Shown: positions 47,419-57,777, numbered from the stretch's first letter. The stretch: DNA of 64,000 nt from Craspedostauros australis (GCA_026770025.1 JAMXDE010000027.1:310001-374000), one strand, 5' to 3'. Translations and numbers: made by a program. Notes: generated from the letters alone by a model not told the origin.

Positions 47419-48669
47419 ATGGCGAAACACAAGAGAAAGTCGAGCAAAGGGAAGGGCAAGGCCAAACGCGACAGCGGCATCACGCTGCAACGCTTCCAGA
47501 TATCCCTGTTCGCGGAGAACCTGCCCAAGACCTCATGGTTCAGTAAGCCATCGCCGTACGCCAAAGTTGAGGTGATCGGCGGACCGCAGGACGGCACGCT
47601 GCTGGGGCAGACGGAGGCCATCTCCAAGACGGTCAGTCCGGACTGGTGCGAGATCCTCTTCGTCGAGACGGCGCCCGAGATCAACATGCCGCTGCGCGTC
47701 ACGGTGTGGGATCAGCGCGGCGACGACAGTCTGGATCCCATCCTCATGGCCACGGCCGAATTCGAGGCCACGTCGGTCTACCAGTCGCAAGGCAAGAACT
47801 CCACCGAGGATATCGGCAAGCGGGGCAAGCTGCATATCCACATCGAAGAGTCCTTCGTGGGAGATCTGCGGGGCAAGATGAAGTTGCAGCTGCGGGGGTT
47901 GGATATGAAGAATGTGGAGGTACGCCTTTTCATCGTCATTGTGGTTGTCATTGCGGTTGCCATCGTGTTGCGCATGGTCCTCTGTCGCACTCGCAAGGCG
48001 CTTCTTCGATTGCTATTGCTGCTACGGCTGCTGCTGCCACTGCTATTGCTATTGCTGTGTATTTGGATGGTCAGACTTGGGCTGCGTCAAGAAAGGGGCC
48101 CATGATGTCATCTCTCATTCCGGCACCATCCCATTGCACCTTTTCTCACCAAAAACACTTCCTCACTCCGTCATGGCCAACGCCCATCGCTGGCAACCGC
48201 CTCTTTACCGACCTACCTACAGCCCGGACCATTCGGATTGGGCCGATCCGACCCCTTCTTCGAGATTGCCAAAAAGAATGCCGACCACCACATCGCCCAA
48301 GTCAATTGGAACGTCGTCTACCGCTCCGAACACATCGACAACAACCTCAACCCGTACTGGGACCCTACTGTCATCGACCTCGAAAAGCTGTGCTTCGGAC
48401 GCGAGGATTGGCCACTCAAGGTCTCGGTCTACGATCACAACGAAGATGGCAATCACGTTCTCATCGGCGCCTTCGAAACCAACATTCCGCATCTACAAAG
48501 TCGCATCTCCATCAAGGGCAATGCCGATCGTGATCAGGCCATCTTGCTGGCGCAGGAGGTCAAGCGCAACAAGACGTACGGTCTCCTCTGCGTGATCAAG
48601 GCCGAGCTCATAGCAGAAGGTGACATCGAGCATCCCCGCGTTGTCGCATCCAGCGTCATGAGAGGTTAG
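47419..48669 (+). CDS. Tandem C2-domain protein, copine-like, one intron
   Basis: Exon 1 (47419-47919) and exon 2 (48223-48669) join in phase 0 across a 303-base intron with donor GAG|GTACGC and acceptor CTACAG. The result is about 315 residues. After a Lys-rich start, a first C2 domain covers about residues 20-135 (KPSPYAKVEV, then VTVWDQRGDD). The second covers about 145-275 (KMKLQLRGLDMKNVE, SDPFFEI, NNLNPYWDP, VSVYDHNEDGNHVLIGAF). The second matches the C2B of copines closely and keeps the Asp residues of the Ca2+-binding loops. The first has Pro-Ser-Pro where a loop Asp is usual, so it may not bind Ca2+. Copines normally continue into a von Willebrand A domain, and none is seen here. A possible tiny GTTAGT...TTGCAG intron at the stop adds only low-complexity sequence. 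Likely role: calcium-dependent membrane binding. Confidence 0.8.
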
Positions 48670-49232
48670 TTTCGAAGGATATCAGCTTATTGTTTCTGTT
48701 GCAGTTGCATTGTCTGTGTGTGCGTGTGTGCGTTCGTGTGCATTAGTACGTGCATGTATGCATCCTCGTCTCTGGAGAGTATTGCAATTGCCATGACACA
48801 CATCATCTCATCTCATCACACTGATTGCTCAATTGATTTGGTACACTCTGCGCTACATACTCTTGTTCTGGACCGGTTTGTTTCGGAACAAGGAAGAGTA
48901 ATTCAGTCTTCGAGCAATGTGAGCGCAAGCAACCTCGTCATGCATCCGGTTGATTACAAACAATAGATGCAGGGGACAGGAGGACGATTATCACAACTGC
49001 TACGACCGTACTTGCATTGCGAAAGCTTGGGTGAACTCTCATTCTTAGTATCCTTTGGTATTATCAGTACAATTACAGTTTTACATTTGCTATTATGACA
49101 TGAATTAAGTCCATCACGTGGCAGTATTGGCACGAGATCTTGCTGTTTGCCGTTCGTACAAGATGGAGGACTTATATGTACGTGTAGCAGATAACGGGCG
49201 TACAGGCTCGTAGTAGAGTTCCATGAAACACT
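48670..49232. other. Convergent intergenic region
   Basis: About 560 bases between the 3' ends of the C2 gene and the HSF gene. The first part is rich in TG dinucleotides. No coding frame was supported; presumably both 3' UTRs. Confidence 0.5.
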
Positions 49233-51545
49233 TTACATCAACTGCATCAAAATCTGACTCAACACCGGCGGCGGCAGCTGATTCAAATAAAACTCGACGC
49301 GCTGCGTCTTGGCCATCGTCCTCCATTGGCATGCCGCGGAATGGGTCAGCAGCTGCAGCAGCGGCTTCGGGACGTGCGCCGCAAAATCGTTGTGCTGGCT
49401 CAGCACTAGGAATTTCAAAATGGCGATGCATTCCATCGTGATGGGCAGATGGTTGAGGCACTGCAGCAACATCGTGGCGTCCAGCTTGGATTGAGCATGA
49501 AAATGCTCGCAAGCATCGGCCGTCAGCGACGCCAACCGTTGGAAGGTCCTGTCGTTGGGTGCCTGCGGTTGCTGCGCGGCATGCTGCAGCAATTCCAGCA
49601 GCTGTTCCGGCGTGGCGAGGTTGGGCACGTGGCGTTGCGTATCGAAGTCCTTCGACGTGCGGCAGTCCTGCAGGATCGTGTCGATGATGCTGTCGGTCGT
49701 GGTGTTCATTGCGTCGTTGTTGTCCGATGTCGTTTCAGATGAATCGCTGGCGATGGCCTTGCCTTCATCCGACAGCGAGACGGTCGACGAGAATCGGCGG
49801 CCGTTGCGATTTTGCCGCACCATGTGACGACACAAGGTGCGGTTGCCCTTGACGAAGTTGGGATGCGCGTAGCATCCCTTGTAGAAACCCGTCGCGATGC
49901 GGACGAAGCCGTACAAGTTGAGCTGGCGCAGGAAGGACTTGAACTTGGTCTGTTTGAAGAAGAGCGGCAGCAGCTCCTTGACGAAACGATCGGGATCGTG
50001 CACCTGGAAGGCCCACTGGCTATCGGACGCTTCCATCTTCTGCCAGCCCATGATGGAATGGAACTGGGGCGTCGACTCCGCGACGTCGAGCATGTCGTGC
50101 AGTTTCCATGGGAATTTGCATTCCGACAGGATGAGCTCCTGCGCATCGGATTCCTGTTCTTGCAAACTGGCGCGACGTGGCAGCCGGTTGGCCAGCGAGG
50201 ACGCGTCGGACGGTGCCAAAGTGTTGGGCAGAATGACGACGGGCGCTTCGGGTGGATCGACGCGTTGCGACAGCAGGACGGAGAGGACGTTGGGCGACAG
50301 TTGGTTGATGTTCTGCGCGGCCAGGATCTGGTTGGCGGCCGCCAGTATCTGGATGGAGGAGATGCTGTCCGTGGCATCGCTGCTGGCGCTTCTGGAACGC
50401 TTGCGCGCATCGCGCAACGTGGCGATGTGGGACGAGACGGGGTTGCCGGTTTGCGCCAGTTTGGAGGAGGCCGCCGTGTGGAAGGACATCTGCAGTGCTT
50501 CGTCTTGCGTCGCGCGGGTTTGGGCGATGGCTTGTGCCGAATAGGAGGCAAGGGGCTTGACGGCGCCCGTGGTTTCCATGGCGGATGTGGCACTTGTATT
50601 GGCGGTGTCGTTGTTGGCGGTAGTGGTGGTAGTGCCGGGTGCTGCACTGGTGGTGTTGACTGCACCGCCACCAGCTGCACTGTTGTTCCCGTTGTTGCTG
50701 TTATTCCCAACGCGATTGATGCGATGCAACAGATCGGGATGCCCGCGCACAAAGTGCGGATGCGAGTAGCCACCCTTGTAGGGCGACCCCAACGTCGTGA
50801 TGCGGGAGAAGTTGTAGAGATTGAGCTGCCTTTGGAAGCTCTTGTACTTGGTCTGCCGGAAGTACTTCGTCATGATGCTGTTGACAAAGACACGCGCGTC
50901 GTGGACCTTGAAGGAACGTCCCGCATCCTGCCAGCTGACGACGTTATCGAACCCGCAGGATTCGGCGGCCTCGAGCATCTCGTAGAGTTTGCCTGGGAAC
51001 GTCATGGGCGACGAGATGACGGCGGCGGCATTGATGCTTTCTGTGGACTGCGGGTACATGGCTGGCGAGATGAGGGAGGCGGCCGCTCGGAGAATGGCGT
51101 CCTGACGTTGGTTGGAGGGTGGTGCTGCCGATGATGGCTTCGTTGGAGCGGCCGCTGTGGTCGGAGGCGCGGTGCTGCCTGTGAAGAAAGGTGCTGCAGT
51201 TGCGGACGATGGCGCTCCTTCGTTGCCATTGTGAATGGAGGAGGCGGGCGAGACCCAATGCGGTGATGGGCGTCGTTTTGTGTCCGCTGCTGGTGCCGAA
51301 GTCGCAGAAGCAGGTGGAGACGTGGAGGCAGGTGCTGGGAGGATGTGCGTCACAGGTGGTTTCTGCTGTGGCTTGGCGGTGGCTGGAGCACCAGACTTGA
51401 TGGGCTTCGTTTCGGACAGAATCATTGCCCTGGTGATCATGTCGAGGCCGCTCATTCGGCGCCGGCCGGGGGCGGGTGCGTGCTTCTGCTGCTGCAGCTG
51501 TCCGCCAGTGATGGCCTGCGCCGATTCGTGCTGATTGCCTGCCAT
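49233..51545 (-). CDS. Transcription factor with two HSF DNA-binding domains
   Basis: A single 770-codon exon. The first HSF-type winged helix spans about residues 183-276 (FPGKLYEMLEAAE, then KYFRQTKYKSFQRQLNLYNF, then YSHPHFVRGHPDLL). The second spans about 478-575 (FPWKLHDMLDVAE, then LFFKQTKFKSFLRQLNLYGF, then YAHPNFVKGN). Both keep the recognition-helix core FxRQLNLYxF. They are joined by about 200 residues of Asn/Thr/Ser/Gly linker and helical stretches. No canonical HSF heptad-repeat trimerisation region follows either domain. Canonical heat-shock factors bind inverted nGAAn elements as trimers; two domains on one chain could bind paired elements. Diatoms encode many HSF-like proteins, most without proven heat-shock roles. 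The product is expected to be nuclear. The ATG at 51545 is the first of the frame. Confidence 0.88.
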   Translation of the reverse strand: MAGNQHESAQAITGGQLQQQKHAPAPGRRRMSGLDMITRAMILSETKPIKSGAPATAKPQQKPPVTHILPAPASTSPPASATSAPAADTKRRPSPHWVSPASSIHNGNEGAPSSATAAPFFTGSTAPPTTAAAPTKPSSAAPPSNQRQDAILRAAASLISPAMYPQSTESINAAAVISSPMTFPGKLYEMLEAAESCGFDNVVSWQDAGRSFKVHDARVFVNSIMTKYFRQTKYKSFQRQLNLYNFSRITTLGSPYKGGYSHPHFVRGHPDLLHRINRVGNNSNNGNNSAAGGGAVNTTSAAPGTTTTTANNDTANTSATSAMETTGAVKPLASYSAQAIAQTRATQDEALQMSFHTAASSKLAQTGNPVSSHIATLRDARKRSRSASSDATDSISSIQILAAANQILAAQNINQLSPNVLSVLLSQRVDPPEAPVVILPNTLAPSDASSLANRLPRRASLQEQESDAQELILSECKFPWKLHDMLDVAESTPQFHSIMGWQKMEASDSQWAFQVHDPDRFVKELLPLFFKQTKFKSFLRQLNLYGFVRIATGFYKGCYAHPNFVKGNRTLCRHMVRQNRNGRRFSSTVSLSDEGKAIASDSSETTSDNNDAMNTTTDSIIDTILQDCRTSKDFDTQRHVPNLATPEQLLELLQHAAQQPQAPNDRTFQRLASLTADACEHFHAQSKLDATMLLQCLNHLPITMECIAILKFLVLSQHNDFAAHVPKPLLQLLTHSAACQWRTMAKTQRVEFYLNQLPPPVLSQILMQLM

Positions 51546-53439
51546 GGTGGGTTGTTCCAGGGGATGAGTTACGATGCGATGAGCTACTCTTGTATGATGT
51601 GATGCGATGTGATGCGATGGCGCGATGATGACACGATGGCGATCAACTATTTGTTCCTTGCTGGTCGCACTGTGGCTTCACTTGGAGAGACTTCTTCACT
51701 TGGATGGATGGGTACTGCCAATACTCTTTGCGATGTTGTCTCCTCTGTTTGCAGGTGTAGTAGTGGTGGCAGGCCGTAGAGCATTCAATTGGTGCGGTGC
51801 CTGTGATGTGATGTATAGAGAAGGAAATAATGGAATGAGATGGTGGGTGGATGGATGAATGTATGAATGGAATGAGGTGGAAGGCACCAATGAGATGAGA
51901 TGGGATGAACGAGAGTTGTGAAATGGGAGAAGAATGAGCGAAAGAAGTCCGCCGCCATCAATGCATTGTGCAGCAACTGTACCTAATGGTAGGCAACGAT
52001 GATGCAAGGAGAGAAGCAAGACGATCTGAGAACAATCACGTCACAGCGTGTTCTCTCCGTGCAAGTGGAAGTGGAATCTGGTGGAACCATCCTGATCGGA
52101 ACAAGAAGACGTCGACCGGACTGACGAACGCGCCTCACGACCGCCGCGGAGAGGTGTCAGGCGCAGAAGCATCGCAAGCAACGGCAGCAGGTCGGCCGAT
52201 TGGAGATGGTGCAAGCATCAATCAAGGCATCCCATCAGAGTGGACTCACGGTATAGAATAGAGTTGAATAGAGTCGAATGAATGGAAGGAGGGGTTGCAG
52301 TTGGTGTTGTCTCAACAGGTGCTTTTGTCGATGTCGTCGGAGAATGAGGATGTGTGTTGCTTTCGTTCCACGTTGCTGTGTTCTGTTTTGTCTCTCTGTT
52401 GATGTTGTCTCTGTTGTGGCTGTCTCCGTTGTGGTTGTCAAGGAGATGTCAATGTGGCTTCACTCCGACGTACTGATGCTTCCAATCCATCCAATCCGAC
52501 GCAGTTCAATCGAATGGAGTAGTTGCAGCATGTGATGGAGAGAGGAGTGTTTGGACTTCCGCAAGTGAATGCAATTGAATGTGTCAACGTTGCCAACAAG
52601 AGAGCGAGAGACGAATACGAAGACGAAGGAAGCAACGAAGGTATGATTGTATGGTCGAATGGGGGACTGATTGGACGGTGCAGAAACAGAGAGAAAGAAG
52701 AACAACAGTGACGCCAAAACAGCGAGAGGAGAAAGGCGGAAGACATCGCACTCCACACGAATACCTCGTACGTACCTTCCCTACTCCGCTCACACGGAGT
52801 GAGTGACAACATCAACGACAATCGCGACAACTCCCGAACCACACAAATCGCGCACAAGCAGAGAGAAGTGGAAGACGAAGAACCGATCTCAAGCCAACGT
52901 CATGCGCTGCAACACTCATGAAACACGATCAACCACACCAACGAACCCGGTGCGAATGGCGATTCTTCAACGAAAAAGGCTCGAGGCGAAGTTACTCCGC
53001 TGACATGTGTACCATGCATCTTTCTGATTGGATGAGAGCACCGAATGCGACAGTGGGCGCTTTCGCCATACTTAACAACCAGACATCCGATTGGATGACG
53101 TAGGACTATGTTCTCTTCGCGTCTTCGCCACATCACACCCTTTGGCTGACACCTCTCGGTCGAATGTTCGCGTCTTCGACTGCTCCGAACAAATACGGGT
53201 GCATGGCAAGACGCCAACAGTGAGCACCAAACGAATCCAAACCAAACAAATCGAACGAAGCAAGAGAGCGGGATGAGATCTTGTTTGTTCTGTGACAACA
53301 CACACTCTGATCTTCAAAGAGAAAGATCACAATTAATGAGGTCCGCGATCCAACCCATCCGCTCTGCTCCAATACAACTGACAACCCAAGCTAACCCAAG
53401 CTAACCCAATCCAATCCAAACCAAAACAAGAAAGCCACC
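51546..53439. other. Long divergent intergenic region
   Basis: About 1.9 kb between the HSF gene (-) and the Kelch gene (+). It holds GATGN pentamer repeats, a TAGAGT/AATAGAG-rich patch near 52255-52280 and a CCAA/CTAACCC-rich leader at about 53385-53430. Frames of up to 139 codons (52438-52857, -) show no domain and lie opposite other frames. I see no supported gene; regulatory sequence or non-coding transcripts are possible. Confidence 0.45.
51596..51620. repeat. GATGN pentamer repeat
   Basis: Five consecutive pentamers (GATGT, GATGC, GATGT, GATGC, GATGG) with further related words on both sides, 50-75 bases upstream of the HSF-gene start. Confidence 0.85.
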
Positions 53440-55791
53440 ATGGGAAAGAACAAGAAAGGAAAGAAGCAGGACGCCGAGAAGAAGGCAGCCTTGCAAGCCA
53501 AGAAGGATGCCAAACAGGACAAGAAGGCACGCAAGCGCCTCGCCAAGCAGCAGGGCAAGGATGCGGCCGCGATGGATGACGACGACGATACCGCCTTCGA
53601 CGCCGTCCTGCAGGCCTACAAGCGACAGGACACGAACAACACGGTCTCCACGACGTGGGAATCCATCGACGGCGCCTTCCCCTTGGCCAGGGCCAACGCG
53701 ACGTTGGAATGCTGCGTCGACGAGAAGAAGGATCATCTCTACCTCTTCGGCGGAGAGTACTTCGATGGCGTCGAGACGATCGTGCTGGACGACCTGCTGC
53801 GTTACGATGCGCAGAAGCAGGAATGGAAGCAGCTCGTCGGCGACGCCACGCAACGTCCCGCACCGCGCTGCGCCCATTCCTGCGTCGCCTACAAGCACAA
53901 CCTCTACGTCTTTGGCGGCGAGATGGCGTCGTCCGACGAGTATCACCATTACCGCGATCTCTGGAAATTCAACGTGCAGGACCTCACGTGGACCGAGATC
54001 AAGGCCCGCAATCCGCCGTCGGCGCGGTCGGGACATGCCGTGCTCGTCTGGAAATCCTACATGATCGTCTTTGGCGGATTCTTCGAGGCGGCCCGCGAGA
54101 CGAAGTGGTACAACGACGTGCACGTCTTCCATCTGCAGACGGAGACGTGGATGGATCTGCCGCCGCCGTCGCGGTTGGCCGCGCGTCCCGAACCGCGCAG
54201 CGCGTGCAACATGGCGTTGTTCGGGTCCGATAAGATCGTGTTGCATGGCGGTTTTTCCAAGCTCAAGACGGCCACCGTCGAGAGCAAGGTCCATTCCGAT
54301 ACGTGGGTGCTGCACGTGGCGCCGCTGTTGCAGAATCAACCGCCGACGTGGGAGCGGTGGATGTCGTCGTCCAAGGCGGTGGGCAAGGCGACGCCCAACG
54401 GACGGGCCGGCACGTCGTCCGTGTCCTACAAGAATCGCATGCTGGTGTACGGTGGTGTCGTGGATTCGGAGCATCATCATCACAAGGTGGAGAGCGTGTT
54501 TTACAACGATCTCATCGCGTTGGACACGGATCGGCGCAAGTGGTTTCCGCTGTCCGTCAAGCAGAAGAAGAATGCTGGTGGTCGTCGGCGGCGCAAGGCC
54601 AAGGGCGATGGCGATGGCGATGTGGAGGATGACAATAGCGATGATGACAACAACAACAACAACGACGGCGATGATGATGACGATGATAATTCTGACTTGG
54701 AATTAGAGGAGGATGCAGACGATGATGATCCAGACAACCAGCAGGAAGCAACGGGATGGGATCTCGATATGCTGCGCGCCAACATGTTTGCCTTCGTCGA
54801 TGGAGATGGCAACATCATTTACGAAAAGATCGAGGACGACGAGGAAGAAGATGGCAATGGTGGGGCTGATGCAAGTAAGAAGGATACTGCCACAGCGGAA
54901 GAACAGGAAGAGACCAAAGCCGACGACAGTGAAGAAGAAGAAGAAGAAGAAGAAAAGGAGGAAGAAAAAGAAGAGACCAAAGAAGAAGATGAAGACACCA
55001 AACTCAATACCGCCAACAACAAGACCGTCACAATCGTGGGATCCCCGCCATCCTCCAAAAAGATCACGGCGTCATCCGTCATGGTGATGAACAACGAAAC
55101 GAACCAACCCGAAGCCGTGGCGCGTCACGAACCATTGCCGCGCATCAACGCATCGGCCCTGCTGCAAGGTCACACGCTGTACTTGCTGGGTGGTATTTTG
55201 GAAGTCGGTGACCGCGAAGTGACGTTGGATGACATGTGGTCGTTGGATCTGAAGAAGCGCGAGGCATGGGACTGCCTCTGGGCCGGCACGATGCACAAGC
55301 AGGTATGGCGTGGTGCCGTCAATGATGATGACGATAGTTACATCAGCACGGGCAAGGAAGATGGCGATGACGACGATGATGACTTAGATGATGATGACGA
55401 CGAAGAAGGCGCGCCATCGTCCAAGACCAAGAAACGTTCGGGGCTGAAACAAGAAATAGCCGAACTGAACGTGAAGTACGGCCTCGACGATAGCAACCGG
55501 ACGCCCAATCCCGATGAATCCTTGGCCGAATTCTACTCCCGCACCAACCAGTACTGGAACGCGGAGGCCGCGTCCATGTTCCAAGATGGCGACAACGAGC
55601 TGTCCAACAAGGAGCTGAAACGACAAGGATTCCAACTGGCCAAGGACCGATTCGAAGAGCTGGAACCCGTGATGAGCCGGCTGTCGCAACTGAGTCTTTC
55701 CGGTGGCAGCAGCGGCGGAAAACGCGGCGACGGAGACGATGAGAAGAAATCGAAGAAGGACAAGTCGAAGAAGAAGAAGGATCGCCGGTAG
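53440..55791 (+). CDS. KLHDC4: Kelch-repeat protein, KLHDC4/Kel3 type, with DUF4110 C-terminus
   Basis: An intronless 783-residue product. The Lys/Ala-rich start (MGKNKKGKKQDAEKKAAL) is typical of KLHDC4/Kel3 proteins. Kelch blades begin near residue 96 (LYLFGGEYFDG), 155 (LYVFGGEM), 208 (MIVFGGFFE), 266 (IVLHGGFSK) and 335 (MLVYGGVVD). A highly acidic and Lys/Glu low-complexity insertion covers about 385-530. A further blade (LYLLGGILEVGDREVTLDDM) follows near 573, before the C-terminal DUF4110 region (TPNPDESLAEFYSRTNQYW, then NKELKRQGFQLAKDRFEEL). The last 30 residues are Lys/Asp-rich. KLHDC4-type propellers act as protein-interaction scaffolds; the molecular role of the family is poorly defined. 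The CA-rich leader with GCCACC before the ATG supports the start. Confidence 0.88.
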   Translation: MGKNKKGKKQDAEKKAALQAKKDAKQDKKARKRLAKQQGKDAAAMDDDDDTAFDAVLQAYKRQDTNNTVSTTWESIDGAFPLARANATLECCVDEKKDHLYLFGGEYFDGVETIVLDDLLRYDAQKQEWKQLVGDATQRPAPRCAHSCVAYKHNLYVFGGEMASSDEYHHYRDLWKFNVQDLTWTEIKARNPPSARSGHAVLVWKSYMIVFGGFFEAARETKWYNDVHVFHLQTETWMDLPPPSRLAARPEPRSACNMALFGSDKIVLHGGFSKLKTATVESKVHSDTWVLHVAPLLQNQPPTWERWMSSSKAVGKATPNGRAGTSSVSYKNRMLVYGGVVDSEHHHHKVESVFYNDLIALDTDRRKWFPLSVKQKKNAGGRRRRKAKGDGDGDVEDDNSDDDNNNNNDGDDDDDDNSDLELEEDADDDDPDNQQEATGWDLDMLRANMFAFVDGDGNIIYEKIEDDEEEDGNGGADASKKDTATAEEQEETKADDSEEEEEEEEKEEEKEETKEEDEDTKLNTANNKTVTIVGSPPSSKKITASSVMVMNNETNQPEAVARHEPLPRINASALLQGHTLYLLGGILEVGDREVTLDDMWSLDLKKREAWDCLWAGTMHKQVWRGAVNDDDDSYISTGKEDGDDDDDDLDDDDDEEGAPSSKTKKRSGLKQEIAELNVKYGLDDSNRTPNPDESLAEFYSRTNQYWNAEAASMFQDGDNELSNKELKRQGFQLAKDRFEELEPVMSRLSQLSLSGGSSGGKRGDGDDEKKSKKDKSKKKKDRR

Positions 55792-56211
55792 CATTGCAAG
55801 AAAAGTTGGTACTCTAACGATATACTATGATTTGTTTCTAGTTTCGTGTCAGTAGCATCCCCATGGCATCGCTTCGATTCGCAAGACCAAACAGAACGCG
55901 AAATGACCGTGAAGAATCCAAAAACGCCGCCGAAAGAAGGCCCAACCAGAAAAGGCGAAAACGTGCCAACCACTTCCCTCCATTCTCGCAATGTCCGTGT
56001 TGGTATCCTGTTGGTCGTGTGTGTGTGGATCATCTGCACAAGAGATGCAGAAGACCCCACACATTCCAAGTATTCTTCGAACACAAATCTATTCCAACAG
56101 CCTTGTGGAAGACACCAGCATTCTCGATCAGCACCTCTGCCATTGCCGTTGCCTTTGCCTTTACCTTTGCATCGAGCCCTCTTGGCCACCACTCAAGCGC
56201 AACCTCACAAG
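55792..56211. other. Spacer between Kelch and membrane-protein genes
   Basis: About 420 bases holding the Kelch-gene 3' UTR and the promoter and leader of the next gene. The reading frame of the next gene stays open upstream to about 55846, but that extension has no domain signal and looks non-coding. A TTGCC-type pyrimidine-rich repeat occurs at about 56135-56170. Confidence 0.5.
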
Positions 56212-57777
56212 ATGAGAACTGGTGGACGTCCAGCAGCACGAATAGACGGAATAGCTATACCCACACGAGAAAGGACTGCGACGGCGCCAAAGATGACGAT
56301 GCTGATGATCGTGCTGATGATGGCGCTGCTGATCCTGCCGTCCTCCGCATCAGCGACCGCGGACGCCGTGCGCCACCTGCAAACGTCCGAGTACGACGCA
56401 ACGGCCTACGAATGCGACTCCAACAACAAGGGGCTGTCCAGCTCCCCCACCAAGGTGCATGGCAACACCATCCGCATCTGCTTGGAGCCCTCCAGGGCAG
56501 CCATCAACAACGACGTCTACATCCTCAAGATCAACAGCTTCCGCTTCGTCAAGAGGGAGGAGACGGGCGGCGAGATCGTGCAGGACGCCGTCAAGAACGG
56601 TGCCGACGCCGACGGCTTCAACGACTTCACCACCATCACGTGCACCAACGGCGCCGAGCTCTGCGTCATCGAATCGCAGCTCGGCCGCAACTTCTACAAC
56701 ACGGACGGCCGCGTCACGGGATCCGGCGAGGTCGCCTTGCAGTTTGGGAAGGAGCGTCGCCATCTGCGCGTCCAATTGCGCCAAGCGCAGCAGCTGGCCG
56801 GCATCGCCGACGTCGAGATGATCTTCTTCGTCAGCAACGGCCGATCCGACACGCAGGAGAACATCGACGACACGAAGAACGAGATCAGCGACTTCTGGAA
56901 CGACTCCGAAACGCATATGCGCGCCTTGTACGTTCTCGTTTGCATCATCTTCTTCCTCATCTTGCTGTGCCTCTGTTTGGGTTGCTGTCTGTGGGAACGC
57001 TACTGCGGCCGCGAGGCGCGGAAGCAGGTCATTGTGGAGGAGGAACATCCGGACGAGCGCGACGAGTTCATCGACGATGATGGATACGGCGATCGCGGTC
57101 CGCCGCGCACGGTCTACGACGATCCCAGCTACAATCCTTACGACTACGATTCGCGGCCTGGAGATAACTCCGCGTATCCCGAAGAGGAGGACATGAGTTA
57201 CGCCAATCGTGATTACGACTACGAGGCCAACAACGTCGGGCATGATGATGAAGAGACCAGCGACGACGACGAAGACGACAGTAGCGAAGACGAAGAAGAC
57301 AGCAACGAAGACAGTAGCGACAGCGACATGGAATCCCAGGACGACGACAACGACACCAACGACGCAGGACAGATGGTCCCATTCCAACAGAACGACAACG
57401 ACGACGGTGCACCGGATGCCGCGGCCTCCGTTCCACCACAGGGGGACTCCATGGTGCCGTATCAAGAACAGGCCGAGACGCCCGCCAAGGCGAAGAAAAA
57501 GAAGAAACGCAAAAAGAAGCCGGCCAAGAATCCCGATGAGGATGATGCGGAAGAAGAGGTGGAACCTCCTTCCACTGCCTTGGTGGCCTACGATGCCAAC
57601 GAAACGGATACTGCTGCCGCTGGTGACGAGACTTCCAGTGCTCTGGTTGCTCACGAAGAACCCACAAAGAAGAAGAAGAAAAAGAAAAAGAAGAAAAAGC
57701 AGGTCGACGACGATGGTGACGACGGCAACGGTGAAGGTGAAGGCGATGGACAGCTCGTCAACTACGAAGAAGAGTAA
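56212..57777 (+). CDS. Single-pass membrane protein with Cys-containing ectodomain and charged cytosolic tail
   Basis: From the ATG at 56212 the product is 521 residues. A signal peptide-like core (MTMLMIVLMMALLILPSSASA) lies at about residues 28-48, and the ATG at 56293 is an alternative start. The ectodomain (about 50-235) has four Cys (near 68, 90, 144, 151) in a pattern of TIRICLEP, then TTITCTNGAELCVIES, then VTGSGEVALQFGKE. A transmembrane helix follows (about 238-260, with a Cys-rich end LCLCLGCCLW). The cytosolic tail of about 260 residues is Asp/Tyr-rich, then very acidic, with two Lys clusters (KKKKKRKKK and an 11-Lys run) between acidic stretches. The layout resembles families of diatom-specific type I membrane proteins, some linked to the cell wall, but I cannot assign it to a named one. 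No catalytic motif was seen. Confidence 0.75.
   Translation: MRTGGRPAARIDGIAIPTRERTATAPKMTMLMIVLMMALLILPSSASATADAVRHLQTSEYDATAYECDSNNKGLSSSPTKVHGNTIRICLEPSRAAINNDVYILKINSFRFVKREETGGEIVQDAVKNGADADGFNDFTTITCTNGAELCVIESQLGRNFYNTDGRVTGSGEVALQFGKERRHLRVQLRQAQQLAGIADVEMIFFVSNGRSDTQENIDDTKNEISDFWNDSETHMRALYVLVCIIFFLILLCLCLGCCLWERYCGREARKQVIVEEEHPDERDEFIDDDGYGDRGPPRTVYDDPSYNPYDYDSRPGDNSAYPEEEDMSYANRDYDYEANNVGHDDEETSDDDEDDSSEDEEDSNEDSSDSDMESQDDDNDTNDAGQMVPFQQNDNDDGAPDAAASVPPQGDSMVPYQEQAETPAKAKKKKKRKKKPAKNPDEDDAEEEVEPPSTALVAYDANETDTAAAGDETSSALVAHEEPTKKKKKKKKKKKQVDDDGDDGNGEGEGDGQLVNYEEE

Noticed and set aside
48665-48796. Tiny intron (GTTAGT to TTGCAG) and extra exon at the end of the C2 gene
   Set aside because: An intron of about 40 bases is very short and the added 30 codons are TG-repeat sequence without coding character.
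55846-56211. N-terminal extension of the membrane protein gene
   Set aside because: The frame is open but begins in the preceding gene's 3' region and would bury the signal peptide about 150 residues inside the protein.
56350-57654. Minus-strand frame of 434 codons opposite the membrane-protein gene
   Set aside because: Hydrophobic Val/Leu text is the complement of Asp/Glu codons on the sense strand, and no start context or domain was seen.
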